Below, piece after piece: positions 20,354 to 31,930 of a stretch of DNA of 64,000 nucleotides. The notes beneath the pieces are model-generated. The model did no database searches, was not told the origin of the DNA, and saw nothing but the letters and a program-made list of their open reading frames with translations. Made by a program: the position numbers and the translations under genes. How positions within the stretch are numbered: the first letter of the stretch is position 1; the number at the start of each line of letters is the position of its first letter. Origin of the DNA: Melieria omissa (taxonomy: Eukaryota; Arthropoda; Insecta; Diptera; Ulidiidae); contig OZ020268.1 of assembly GCA_963971225.1 (NCBI GenBank), forward strand, positions 53,246,404 to 53,310,403. The letters are read 5' to 3'.

Positions 20354-20734
20354 CGCATAAAAGAACATAGCGCAGATTGAGACTTGAGTAAACTTTCTCT
20401 GACGTAAATTCACTGTCTGTCTGTTCAAATAGTAACCAGACACGTGTGGAATTGGAAAAACCAGAGCGCACAATCAGCTATCTGTTTGTGTACCTTTCCA
20501 TGATTAGCTAACTAAATGACAGCTGAAGCTTAAGCAGTATCTCGAGTACGGTATTATGGGTAATGGTTCATAACTGATTTAATTCTTTGGATCAATGTCC
20601 CAATATATCCAAAATTTTCAATCACTATGCATGGTGTGTACCTTCCCACATTAGCAAAAAGGTCTTTTCACCTTTAAACATTGAAAGAATAAAAAACAAT
20701 TTTTTGGTGAAACCGATATGGTTTTTTTTTAATA

Positions 20735-20905
20735 GTCCCTTCAGGCTCAGTACAGCTATTTGCATAATCTAAAAGCACCTCTAAACAGTGTCTTAGATTG
20801 TCGGCTGAAATATCCTTCAGGACGTCGGTGCAAGCCTTTTGGATGGCTTCTACGTCCTCAAAACGCTTTTGTTTAATCGGTAAATAATTTTTTTTTTAAA
20901 TTGAA
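20735..20905 (-). pseudogene. Mariner transposase C-terminus remnant (unit 2 left arm)
   Basis: Same fragment as 7545-7715, with small changes at its inner edge (extra T run near 20890). Confidence 0.58.
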
Positions 20906-21554
20906 ACCAGCACGATGCCACTTCAGGTGAAAACGAGGAGTGTTTGATGGTTAAAATTCGACTTTTAGTCAAAAATCAGTCACAAGTCGCTGAGATGGCG
21001 TCTTTCGATAGTCAAAAGTTCAGTTAAAATGCGACACGAAAGCGCCTGGGACAGTGCTGCCGAACGTACTACTATAGTAGTATTTTGCTACTATTTCGTC
21101 ATTTGTACTACCGTACTACCCACAGACCGATTATACTACTATTTTCTGAGATATAAGCGTACAAGAAAAAAAAATTACTACAAATTATTAAATCAAAGTT
21201 ATGTTTTGCTTCGATGTTAAAAAACAATTTGGCGAACATAAAATGAGAAAATTTTGGTACACAAAATTTTAGTTGAGTGGCAACCGTAATTTTAAGAAAA
21301 TAATATACAAACATGTTACCGAACTAAACATTGCCGAAGGACGAAATTTAAACCAACGTTGTCGTTGTCAATATAAAAATAAAGAATGTACGACAATGAC
21401 TTTAAAAGTCGTATTTGCCGTTTTTTGTTTCTAACCAAATATTCTTGGTTTGTGAGCAACTCTATCACTTGTGTTTCAAGGTGACACCTTTTAACCGCGT
21501 TGCCAAACGCAACGGATGCGATACCCAAAAAAGAATAATAATTTAACAATTGAC

Positions 21555-21597
21555 TGGCACGACAGCCCGCTTACGCGAGACTAAGGCCTAGCTTCCC
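21555..21597 (-). mobile_element. SINE 3'-end fragment, unit 2 copy
   Basis: Identical to the fragment at 8365-8407. Confidence 0.68.
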
Positions 21598-22644
21598 CCA
21601 AGAACATCATGAAATAATACAGTTATATTACTGTATTTAAATACAAAATAACTCAATATTTTAGCATATTCTTGTAGGAATCTTTTAAAATTTGATAAAG
21701 ACAATAAAGTGGTTGTTGGGACGTCGACAAGTCAGAAAAAATTAAACTGAGATGAAACTGAAATTAAACTGATAAAAGTGTATAAAATCTTCAGATTTCT
21801 TTTGGGCTTGGCATTTTATTCAAACAGTGCAAATTAGGGCCAAATCCCGCTGGATTATTAATCATACAAATTAATTTTTAAATTAAAAATTTTAGTTGAA
21901 AGTATGCTCAAAATTGTGTAATTTTTAAGAAAATATAAATAAAAAATATTGTTCGTCGTGTTTCGTTTTTTGCTGTTAATTGGTTTCTCTTATTTGTTCT
22001 CTTGAAGTGCTAGAAGTAATATTCGAGCGATATTATTAACATAATTTAATAACACATAGTTTTTGTTATGGAATTTTAAACTTCAGGTGTTTTAAAACCC
22101 GTCTACCAAAAAACCTTTAAAAACAAATTGCAGTATATTTTTCTTTATTTTTTTATAAAAATATCTTCAAAATGGAGTTTTTAGAGTAGACAAATAGTTA
22201 TAAGTTGGGCTGCATTAGGCGAGAACTTGTACGTATTCTAGATATGCAAATATTAAGCTACTATATTGTTGAAAAGATCCAGTTTGATGCCAGTTTTTCC
22301 CTATTTGAGAAAATATCGACAAATATGTACATGCTAAGCCACGCCTACTAATATAATTCGACTATTATATAAAGTACATTTTGGTTAAGATTAAGTATTG
22401 TATCAAAGCTTTATAAATTTTTTCCGTTGAAGTCCATCGAAAAAAAAGTATTATTAAATCTGTGGTCAAAAACGATTATCGTTTAGGACTTAAGCGATTA
22501 TTGCTTTGCCACCAAACAAATTACTATTAGTATATAATAAAAACATGTAAATTACATGAATTACATTGTTTCTTTCACTTTTTTATAAATCAAACTCTTA
22601 ATGTGTTTTGAAACTTAGTATTTGATTTAGTAGTTGATGAATCC

Positions 22645-22979
22645 GCCGTGGCTCAGTTGGTTAGTGCGCGGTCCAAGCGAGTCGCATGCAGAGCGACGCT
22701 AGTTCGAATTCTGCATGTAGTAACACCTAAAAAAAATAACGGGAAACTCGTTTTCTCTTTCGGTGGCTGTCCTCTCAGCTGGAAATGGCAAACCTCTGAG
22801 AGTAAAAAATTGCCTATGAAAAAGCTCCCAACCTGCCGTTCGGAACCGGCATAATACTGTAGGTCCCTTCCACCCGCGTACAAAATTCACACGCACAACA
22901 CGGGTGGTTGCGGGAAGCTAGGCCTTAGTCTCGCGTAAGCGGGCTGTCGTGCCAATCAATTATTATTAAAATTAATTAT
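22645..22979 (+). mobile_element. tRNA-derived SINE, type 2, unit 2 copy
   Basis: Same SINE and the same 14-bp duplication TAGTTGATGAATCC (22631-22644, 22980-22993) as at 9446, so it was present before the unit duplicated. Confidence 0.87.
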
Positions 22980-23271
22980 TAGTTGATGAATCCTTGCGAT
23001 TTCTTAAACTGTGAAGAAAATATGTAAGTGTACTACTCAAAGTCTGTAAATACTACCCAAAAATCATAAAATGTACTACTGAAACAAAATTGAAAACGGC
23101 AGCACTGATGGACCACTTCGCTGGTACGCATATTTGTGCGAGTTGACACCTCTATGTGTTTATTTGCTTAGTGGTGGTACACACTGGTACTGGTACAGGT
23201 CACTGAGTGGTACACAACAACTTGTTTGACAAAAGTGTTGAATGAAATACGGAAAAATAACCGCCGACGTA

Positions 23272-23890
23272 TAGGGTGTTTTTTTTAGAGGTATAGAACT
23301 TCGAATTGAAATAAAACACAAGAAAATCGTTTTAATGTCCATCAATTTGGCTTTATTGGAAGGATAATTTTATGCCATTAATGTTTAAATATGATTTCGG
23401 GCATGTGGCCGCCGCGGCTGGCTCGAACAAAGCCAATTCTACAGGTCCAATTTTCAATCTTCCATAAAGTTGATGGACAAAGCTCCAATTGCTATGCACG
23501 GTGACGAATCGATTCATTCGAGTCCTCTTCAACATTTTGCTCTACAGCGGCAATTGTTTCTTCGGTGCGCACTGTTCGACGTCTCTGCGGATGCGTATTA
23601 TCACATAGAGTAAACGTAGTGCGAAAACGACCCATGGTTAACCGAATTAATTGCTCTGATGGACGATTATGTCGACCATAAAATGGACGGAGCTTGCGGT
23701 AAACTTCGCGAACTGAACCATTATTTTCAAAATAAATTTGCACGATTTGCAAGCGTTGTTCTTTTGTCAACCTGTTCATGATGAAATGGCAAACCAAACT
23801 GAACATAAATGACATTAGAGTTGCCAGATTTGACCACAAAATGCCAGTTTTATCTCTATTCGAAAAACAAACCTCTAAAAAAACACCCTA
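23272..23890. mobile_element. Internally deleted mariner-like transposon, unit 2 copy
   Basis: Same ends and TA flanks as 10073-10691. The minus-strand transposase remnants (start at 23779, frame lost near 23492, C-terminal SRGGHMPEIIFKH near 23378-23420) are unchanged. Confidence 0.84.
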
Positions 23891-24514
23891 TATAAAAGGC
23901 AACCCTCGTATATAAGTTAAGATGTAATGTTAAAGCCGCTTTCCCACACTACAACTAATGTCGAGCTTACAGCAAAGCTTATGTGTGTGAGCATATTAGC
24001 AAATTATTGCACCCCATACTAGCAACATCGATGAGTATGAGTTATCATTGCAATCAATACTCAGCTCTACCACAATTCTACACCCGCCTAGCAACAGCTT
24101 TGACGTCAAAACCACCGCTGCCGAAGAAAAGGCAACAACACCTCAGCAACCTTAGCAACGCTCGATATTGGCGCCAAATCGATAGCTTGCAAAACCAATA
24201 AAATTAATAAACTAAAAACAATGACGAATGTTGAAAAGCTGCTGCTTTCCCCACACACACGTGCCACTACAGCGGTCTCTCAAAACGAAATCGAGTGAAA
24301 GTGCGTCATTAAGAATTGAGGAATAAAACGAGTCACGTCGATGTAAATTAAAGCATTACTTACAAATTGCATTTTTATTAATTTATATAGATATCTGCCA
24401 GAGTGTTTATCCAATGTTGTTATGATATGAAAGTAGTTTGCAATAAGATAAAATATAATTTTTTGGAATATAATTCATGCTTTCTTTAGTTTTGTTCTTT
24501 TGTATACCAAATCA
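23891..24514 (+). other. Spacer remainder, unit 2, no gene
   Basis: Duplicate of 10692-11315. Nothing recognised. Confidence 0.5.
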
Positions 24515-24532
24515 ATCACCCGCACGGGTGAT
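24515..24532. repeat. 18-bp palindrome, unit 2 copy
   Basis: ATCACCCGCACGGGTGAT again marks the start of the right arm. Confidence 0.85.
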
Positions 24533-24688
24533 CCCAGGCGCTTTCGTGTCGCATTTTAACTGAACTTTTGGCTATCGAAAGACGCCAACTCATCGACTTG
24601 TGACTGATTTTTGACTAAAAGTCGAATTTTAACCATCAAACACTCCTCGTTTTCACCTGAAGTGGCATCGTGCTGGTTTCAATTTATA

Positions 24689-24819
24689 AAAAAATTCATT
24701 TACCGATTAAACAAAGGCGTTTTGAGGACGTAGAAGCCATCCAAAAGGCTTGCACCGATATCCTGAAGGATATTTCAGCCGGCAATCTAAGACACTGTTT
24801 AGAGATGCTTTTATTATAT
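24689..24819 (+). pseudogene. Mariner transposase C-terminus remnant (unit 2 right arm)
   Basis: Right-arm version ending ...RHCLEMLLLYYII as in 11490-11620. Confidence 0.58.
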
Positions 24820-25286
24820 TATATTATATGTCCTCGGATAAAAGGATAATTTTAGAATTTGTGAGTATGCAACATAAATTTGTAGTCCCAATTGTGATAG
24901 CATGGGAACATTTTAACCAAGAGCATTTTGGTTTTCCAAATTAAACTCCGTCCCGACAGAGTTAAAGGTGAAGAGACCTTTTTGCTAATGTATGAAGGTA
25001 CATACCATGCATAGTGATTGAATATTTTGGATATATTGGGACATTGATCCAAAGAATTAAATAAGTTATGAACCATTACCCATAATACCGTACTCGAGAT
25101 ACTGCTTAAGCTTCAGCTGTCATTTAGTTAGCTAATCATGGAAAGGTACACAAACAGATAGCTGATTGTGTGCTCTGGTTTTTCTAATTCCACACGTGTC
25201 TGGTTACTATTTGAACAGACAGACAATGAATTTTCGTCAGAGAAAGTTTACTCAAGTCTCAATCTGCGCTATGTTTTTTTATGCGC

Positions 25287-25440
25287 GGTAGTCATTTTTA
25301 TTTGATCAAAGAATAACAAATGTGTGACAACATTAACCGTTCAAAAAAAAAAAAATTGGTTATTTGTACAATTGAAAAACGGTACCGGCTTTTGGAGAAA
25401 GAACGACAAGCCTGGGGCTTTCGCGTGTTTCCTATAAAAC
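25287..25440 (+). promoter_or_regulatory. Single promoter module of gene D
   Basis: One module with GGGGCTTTCG and TATAAAA; the tandem second copy of gene B is missing. This accounts for the 153-154 bp difference in spacing between the B/D genes and the flanking repeats. Confidence 0.7.
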
Positions 25441-25506
25441 GCTCGAGTATTTTTAGTGTAAATCACTTCAGCACAGCACGGCAAAGAGTGATTACCTCTC
25501 GATAAA

Positions 25507-25937
25507 ATGAAACTGTTTATTGTATTTTTTATTTGTGCACTTCTGGCCTGCTTGGTGCAGAGCCAAGAGAGTCACTGCTGCAACGCCGTGGAGAACACGA
25601 TCATCGGTGTGAACCCTGGTAAGGACGATGGGCATGCGGTAAGTCAAACGAGTTGAGATTTATTAAAGGAGTGAATAAATAGAAGATTAGAATTGAAAGT
25701 TAAAATGGAAAGATAACCAACAAAAATGAGTCGAATATAAATCGAATAAATGGAGAGCATTTGCGAAAGTGGAAACAGGTTGAGACATTCGAAGGAAGAA
25801 GGCTTTCAGAATGAAGCCTCGATCTCCTATAGAATTGCTAAGAAACTTTACTTAAACTATGTATCAAAATTTCATATTTAAAATTTGTGAATTTTCAGGG
25901 ATTCGGGGGAACCGGGAACCATCCCAGTAGTCCGTAA
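25507..25937 (+). CDS. Small secreted peptide, copy D (diverged signal/mature junction)
   Basis: Exon 1 is 25507-25638, intron 25639-25898, exon 2 25899-25937, giving 56 residues. Compared with B: Leu7 to Phe, Ala16 to Leu and Pro21 to Glu. That is five nucleotide changes in about 45 bases, all altering residues, while the 260-nt intron is identical. The changes lie in and just after the signal peptide, so cleavage or the mature N-terminus (QES instead of QPS) may differ. The cysteine pair and C-terminal part are unchanged. Splice sites and TATA box are intact. Confidence 0.65.
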
Positions 25938-26079
25938 TGATGCCCAGCTTGCGGTTGCAGCTCTAAAAGCATTTCCTGCAGTGACGGTTAAGAACTAAAT
26001 TCGCATCACTTCAAATACCCAGTAAAATTTAAAATTAATAAAAAGCAAAATCAAAACATGACAATTTGTTCAAGCATTA

Positions 26080-26387
26080 TTATAATGGTTTTTTACTGGC
26101 ACGACAGCCCGATTACGAGACTAAGGCCTAGTTACCCGTTTTTTAGTTTTTTACGAGGTTAGAAGGGACCTACAGTTGTATGCCGATTCCGAACGGCGAG
26201 TTGGCAGCTTTTTCATAGGCAATTTTACTCTCAGAGGTTTGCCATTTCCATTGCTGAGACGACAGCCGCCGACAGAAAAATTGTTGTTGTTTTTCGGTGT
26301 TAACAGCAACGGAGTCTTGAACCAGGGTTCGAGCATCGCATTTGACGCGCGGCCCAACGCACTAACCAGCTGAGCTATGGTGGCTGC
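26080..26387 (-). mobile_element. tRNA-derived SINE, type 1 (downstream of gene D)
   Basis: Same insertion as 13033-13340, with TGTTCAAGCATTA at 26067-26079 and 26388-26400. Confidence 0.88.
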
Positions 26388-26400
26388 TGTTCAAGCATTA

Positions 26401-28288
26401 CTGACGGCTTTTTTCACTAAAAAGACAATTGCAATCAGTTTAAGGGTTTTCCATTTTTAAATATCTGTATTTTCTTTAGTATTTCTGTCAACTTTTGCTT
26501 TGATGGCTTTTTTTTTGTTACCACGGAAATTTTTATATTTAAAAAAAATTATTTTATGAAAAATTAGCCAAATACGCTGTGTACTTTTCGAGATGTCAGC
26601 AGATATGATTTGTAGTCTTTGTAGGTATGGAAAACTTGTGGTATTTTTAATGTTAAGTTTGAGTCACTCATAGTGGAAAAGTCTGAATTTAATCGAACAA
26701 CTAACTTAAAAATTGTACTTAGTTGTATTACATGCTAATAGAGCCCTGCGGCTTTGCACGCAAGTTTGAAGTCAATGGGCTCAATAAATCAAATTCCTTC
26801 ATACTGCACGATGCCACTCCTTTTTTATAGAATGCCCAATCAATTCCTCCAGTCGAAGGGTGTGACCCGGTTTCATTGATATGCGACTCTCAGTTCCAAA
26901 GTTACGCGGAAAATTTCAGTCACAGAAAATATACCGCACCCCTTGTCAACGCCCATATATTTTGCCAGTAGAATGACACATCTATGGGACGAGGGTATAC
27001 AAAGCTTCAAAACTTTCCAACTTATTGTTCCGAAGATATTCCACATTAAAACTTTGGATTCTATGAGTGGAGCCATGACCCTCGTCCGACACTCACCCCA
27101 CTCCGCATGTCGAAGAGCACATCTAAATCGTAAGTTTCATCAACATCAAGTCAATTCTCTTTGATGTGTGATTTGTGGTTCCAAGGTTATTCAAAGCATT
27201 TGAGTTGCTTTTAAAGTGCCACGGCCCTTGTCCAACGCCCATTCAATTTTACCAGTGAAAACGGCATATAGCCTATGTACCATTCCCCAGCATGAAAAAA
27301 TTAGAAGATTATAGAAGTATAGATTGGCATAACTTTTAATAAAAATACATAATGTTAGGGTTGCCACAAAAATGTAGAAAAATACAAAAAAAATAAATAA
27401 GAATTTGTATTGCTTTCTATAAGATTGAGAACCAAGTTTGTGGCTCCATTACTTCTATTTTCATTTAATGTGACAGATTTAAAGCACTGATGAAAGCATT
27501 TAATCCTTTCAGCATCAGTTCAACAATTTCAGCATTAATTCGTTCGAATTTGTTAAATTTATAGCAATGTGAGATGATCAATAAGAACCTCTTCTAAAAA
27601 TTGTGGGTATCTGACCCATGGGACTATTCACAGTCTAATAGGTTTCGTAAGAAGTTCATAGTGGTTCTTCAGATCGATTTAACTTTTAACAATATTTTAA
27701 GGAACTTTAAGTCCACTTGGTCTGATATGTTTACATGTCAATGTGAAGGCGCTTCTCTTTTTCTTTACACAGTAATCTTCATGAAATTTTAACAATATTA
27801 TTCACCATAATTTTAATACTTTTTATATCTTCAAATCACCTAACTTTACAAAATGTTTTTTCAACATTTAACGTTTGCAGCTCTAAAAACCCAACGCTTC
27901 ATCAAAACAATTTCATTGCAGTAGTGCGAAAAAAAATCCCATTTCAACTAACCTAACAAAACTTGTTCCCCATTGGGCTCAAACTATTTCAATAATTTTG
28001 CTGTCAACACTTGTCTTTCCTAATTTTTAAGACTTGCACTGCCAATTCGCTGCATAGTTTTCTTCTTTCTTTACCATTCAACTAAATTTTTTGCACTTAT
28101 TTTTTGCACTCCTCTTTTTCGCAGTACGCACTGCCAGCTAGTAGATTTTTTTTGCCTTACTCTGCCCCCTACCTCAGCAATAGTTTTCCACTAAAACAAT
28201 TCAAATGTCTTTGGGGCAGCGGCTCGCTGTTTCCAGCCCATTGAAGTGTTTACACAGCACACTAAACCGCCCGAAAACACTTTAACCA
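26401..28288 (-). other. Unit 2 right-arm interior, no gene
   Basis: Duplicate of 13354 to about 15238. Only short unrecognised ORFs. Confidence 0.5.
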
Positions 28289-29399
28289 ACTTGCGCGCTG
28301 CGTTTTGGTGCCAGTGTTGTAAACAACTCAAGTAGAAAAGTAGCAGAATGCCAATGCGCACGCATTTAACCCTTAAATGCATGAATATAGAAAATATTTA
28401 TGTAATATGTTGAAAAAATATAAAAATTATAAAAATTTAAGTATATAAAAATTAAAAAAAGTATGAAGTTCAAAGTGGTTTGGTTAAAAATAAATTTAAG
28501 TTAAAAGTCCTATTCCTATGCAAATAATTACGTTCATGTGTTGAAAAAATGTAAAAATTATAAAAAAAATTAAAAATATAAAAATAAAAAAAATATGAAG
28601 TTCAAAGTGGTTTGGCTAAAAATCCATTTAAGTTAAAAGTCCTATTGTTTCCTGTAAAAATCATTGCTCATTGTTCATTCAAGGTTTAAGTCGCACAAAA
28701 TAAAAGTTTTGCTGTGCAAACAAGCCACGAAAGTTGCTGCAATGCATCGCGCATACTGATGTGTGCGAATATTTTGTTTGCTCACTGTTGCCAGTTAAAC
28801 AAACAGAACGCACTTTTCCTATGAACAACAAAACAATAGGAGGTCATAAAATAGTAGCAGAAAAGTAGCACTGAATAGTTTAACGGAAGCTATTTATGTA
28901 CTTAGAGTTTATGACTTTTTAGTTTGGAAAATCGTATTTGCAATTTTTTCTATTAATTTTTAAATCTTTAACTTTTTATTGAAAAGAGTTCCGACAGGTG
29001 AACATTGTTTAAGCTTCTACTTTCAACTTTGTGATTTGTGTGAAGCAGTTGGTGGGCATCTTTAGTTCAAAATGACATTAATGATTCTAATAGAAAATAA
29101 AAAATTATTAATCTGTATCATGAATTAAATATCCTTAAATCAAAATTATTGATATTTTAGGTCCTTGCTTATAAAATCTTTGAGAAGTAGCTTCAGTTAC
29201 TTGAATGGAGATGAGTTCAACATGATCAGAATCAGTAGATTCAGAATCTGTTAGGCAGTGTCTCCTTTCCATCGATCTTTGCCTCTTTCCTATTGATCCT
29301 GGCTTACATAAGCTTTGAGAGGGAGCTTCTAATGCCTAGAAGGAGCCTTAAATGGTATGAAACTATATACAAAAACATATTCTTGATCACTAGTAGAAT
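28289..29399. other. AT-rich intergenic DNA after the duplication
   Basis: No gene seen. It contains an imperfect direct duplication of about 115 bp (28404-28520 and 28540-28650), recognised by ATGAAGTTCAAAGTGGTTTG and AAGTTAAAAGTCCTATT in both. Confidence 0.55.
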
Positions 29400-31930
29400 C
29401 GATATTCGTTTATCTGTATCTCCAGTGCGGATCATGTTTTCTTCTATGCGTACATCTGTCCATCCGTCTTTAGGTCTCTATTTCCCCTACTACATATTTG
29501 TTCATTCCTGCGTTAGTCTCTCCCCCATGTGACCGTGCATTCATATAGCTGTATTTATGCTTCCTACCAATCTGTCCTTTCATCTGTTTATCCCTTCGTC
29601 GTTTTCTCTATCCGTCTGCCCATTTCAACGTCCTTTCATCTGTCCACCCATCCATCAGTTCGTTTCAAGTCGAGCTCCCTATCTATCTATCCGTACGTTC
29701 CCCATCTAACCCTTTATCTATCTGTTCGTCTGTTCATTCCTCCCTCTATCTCTCCTTATGTCTGTCTGTCCATTCATTCATCCATTCCTTTATCTGTTTG
29801 CACATCTATAAGTCTCTCCATATGTCTGCCAACCTTTCCGTCCGCTTCCATCAGAACTTCTCTTTGTATGTCCGTATTTTTAACTGCCCGTTCCTATAGC
29901 TACTTGCTCATCCATCTGTCCTGCCATCTGTTCGCCCACCTATTCGTCCGCCTCCCATCTGAACTTCTCTCTGTATGTCCGCCCATCCATTTGGTAACCC
30001 GTTCATACATACAGTCGTTTTTCTGGATCACTGTCTCACTATTCGTTTCATTTATGGGACCATCCATTCTTACGGCCATCTGTTCATCACTCCGAACGTT
30101 TATCTATCTATCCGGCCGGTCTATCACCCATCTAGTCATTTATTCATCCATTCGGCCGTCTATCTATCTCTCCGTCTGACTTTTTGGGCCGTCCGTTCGT
30201 TTGACCTTCCTCCTATCCATTTGGTCATCCATTTGGCCATCCGTATATCCATTCCGCCGTCCTTCCGTTAATCTGTCCATCCATTGGGTCTCTCTGTCTA
30301 CTTCTCCGTCTGACTGTCCATTTCTCTGTGTTTTTGACTGATCGTCCCTTTGCCTATTGGCTTGTCCCTTAATTCATTCACCCCTTAATTTATTCGTCCC
30401 ATCCCTCTATATCCGTCCATCCATGTATTCAGTTTTTTATCCATTCGGAAGTACGTTCTGGCCGCCCTTCCATCCATCCAGCCATCCGTCCATCCATTAG
30501 GCCGCTCAAACTATCTCTCCGTCTGACTGTCCATTTCTCTGTTTTTTTTACTGGTCGTCCCTTTTCCTGCCGGCTCATCCCTTAATTTATTCGTCCCTTC
30601 ATTTATTCGTTACATCCCTCCATATCTATCCATCCATGTATTCAGCTGTTTATCCAGTCGGAAGAAAGTCCTTCCGGCCTTTTGTTCATCCATCCTGCCA
30701 TCATTTAATCTATTCGTTCGTTCATCCATCCATTGGGCCATCTATCCGTTTTTTCATCTAACCATCTATCCATTATCCATCTGACCAACTGCTTTAAATT
30801 AATTTATCGTATCAGCAATCAGTTCATTCCTTCTTCTATCCATTTGTTTTCCTTTCCATGTTTTTCAACTTATTGATTAGTTCGTACATTCTTCTCTATA
30901 TGCATTCTTGCGATCATCTAAAACAACTTCAATTACTCAGCGCAAAACGCAGTCAAAAACCAAAAATCGCTTTATTTACAAATTTACACTTGTTCTACTT
31001 TACACTACTACTGCTTGCTCAACACAGACTCGTCTCCCTGCGCTGCCCACTGCTGCTTTTATACTGGTTTTCTTATCGCGCCGAAGTTTCTTGCACATTC
31101 CAGTTGTACTTTCTATCTCGATCGTTCTAGCATAGCCTATTACCGCCGCGAACCATCCTTGCCATATCGTAGTTATAGCAAGTTTTCCGTACTCCAAAGT
31201 GCATACCTAAAAGTATGCTTGGAAAAGCAGAGTGCCCCATCGTTACAATATGCTCTCCCCCTATCCCTTTAATGGTGCATCCGTCCAGCCGTAGGTCAGT
31301 TCATCCCTTCCTCTACCCGTTCGCTTGTGCGTTCGTCCGTTTGATGTCTACCTCCGTATTTTTTCGATGACCCATCCGTCCGATCGTCCGTACGTCCCTC
31401 TATATGTCTGTCTGACTACACAATAGATACGCAAGGACAGACTTCTGTCTTAATTATTGGTATTGATTGTTCCAGGAAACCACGAGAATCACCCAGGTCT
31501 TTGAATATGAAGTTTTCACAAATGGTTCTGACGATTCCACAAGGTTTTTTGCATTTGAATTCATCCAAAAAATTCGTCTGTCCTTCCTTTTCCTCGTTAA
31601 TTATCTCTTGCCTTATCTTCCTTTTTCCCATATAATTTTTATTCGTTTGTTCTTTTCAGTGGCTCACACAGGGGATAGGGTTTTTGGATTCAAACCCTTC
31701 AAATACTAAACCAGCAAAAATGATGCAAAATATACGAGTTTCCAATGGAATCAAGCTCCAAAGTTGTCCACTCCAAATAACAGCAAATGTGCGCCATGGA
31801 ATTTTTATTTCCCGTCCATCCATTTATCCATTCATCCCTTTGTCTGCCTTTCCATTTATCCATTTTCTATCCCTTCATCCGTTCATACCTCATTCATTAA
31901 TTTGTCCTCTCAGTGCAGGGTTTCGAAAAT
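29400..31930 (+). repeat. Degenerate CCATC/CTGTC-type minisatellite
   Basis: About 2 kb of irregular 4-8 bp variants such as CCATCCATCTGTCCGTCCAT keep long pseudo-frames open (up to 216 codons of Ser/Pro/Ile/His-rich sequence) without being protein-coding. A larger direct duplication is visible: 30298-30510 versus 30510-30700 share CTCCGTCTGACTGTCCATTT and CATCCATGTATTCAG. An LTR-like segment interrupts it at 30904-31247. Confidence 0.8.
30904..31247 (-). mobile_element. LTR-like remnant (probable solo LTR)
   Basis: The minus strand begins TGTAACGATGGGGC, has TATAAAAG (near 31058) and an AAATAAAG signal (near 30970), and parallels the layout of the LTR at 18481 (GACTCG...CTGCGC, TTTTATAC, ATCGCGC, GCACATTCC). 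ATATGC flanks both sides (30898-30903, 31248-31253). The left boundary lacks the expected TG, so the limits are tentative. No coding part is present. Confidence 0.55.

Larger units (their letters stand above)
18913..21051 (+). repeat. Unit 2 left arm (truncated)
   Basis: Same orientation as 5576-7861, beginning at ATGTAATA beside the LTR. It carries the SINE, peptide gene C with a single promoter module and the mariner fragment. The arm sequence outward of 5576 is missing here. Confidence 0.93.
21052..23107. mobile_element. hAT-like non-autonomous element, unit 2 copy
   Basis: Same ends CAGTGCTGCCG and TACTAC-rich subterminal regions as 7862-9908. Confidence 0.63.
21052..24531 (+). repeat. 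Unit 2 spacer
   Basis: Near-identical direct repeat of 7862-11332, containing the same hAT-like element, SINE and mariner. Only scattered single-base and small indel differences are visible (for example an 8-bp addition near 21775). Confidence 0.93.
24532..28288 (-). repeat. Unit 2 right arm (truncated)
   Basis: Same orientation as 11333 to about 15238. Similarity to unit 1 stops sharply after CACTTTAACCA at 28288, where unrelated sequence begins. It contains gene D, a SINE and the mariner remnant at 24689-24819. Confidence 0.94.

Noticed and set aside
2270..28288. CRISPR array or prophage explanation of the repeats
   Set aside because: Repeats are kilobases long, contain introns and eukaryotic transposons; no cas or phage genes.
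29529..30179. 216-codon Ser/Pro/Ile-rich ORF
   Set aside because: Lies entirely in the CCATCC-type minisatellite; open in several frames because of composition, no start context or domain.
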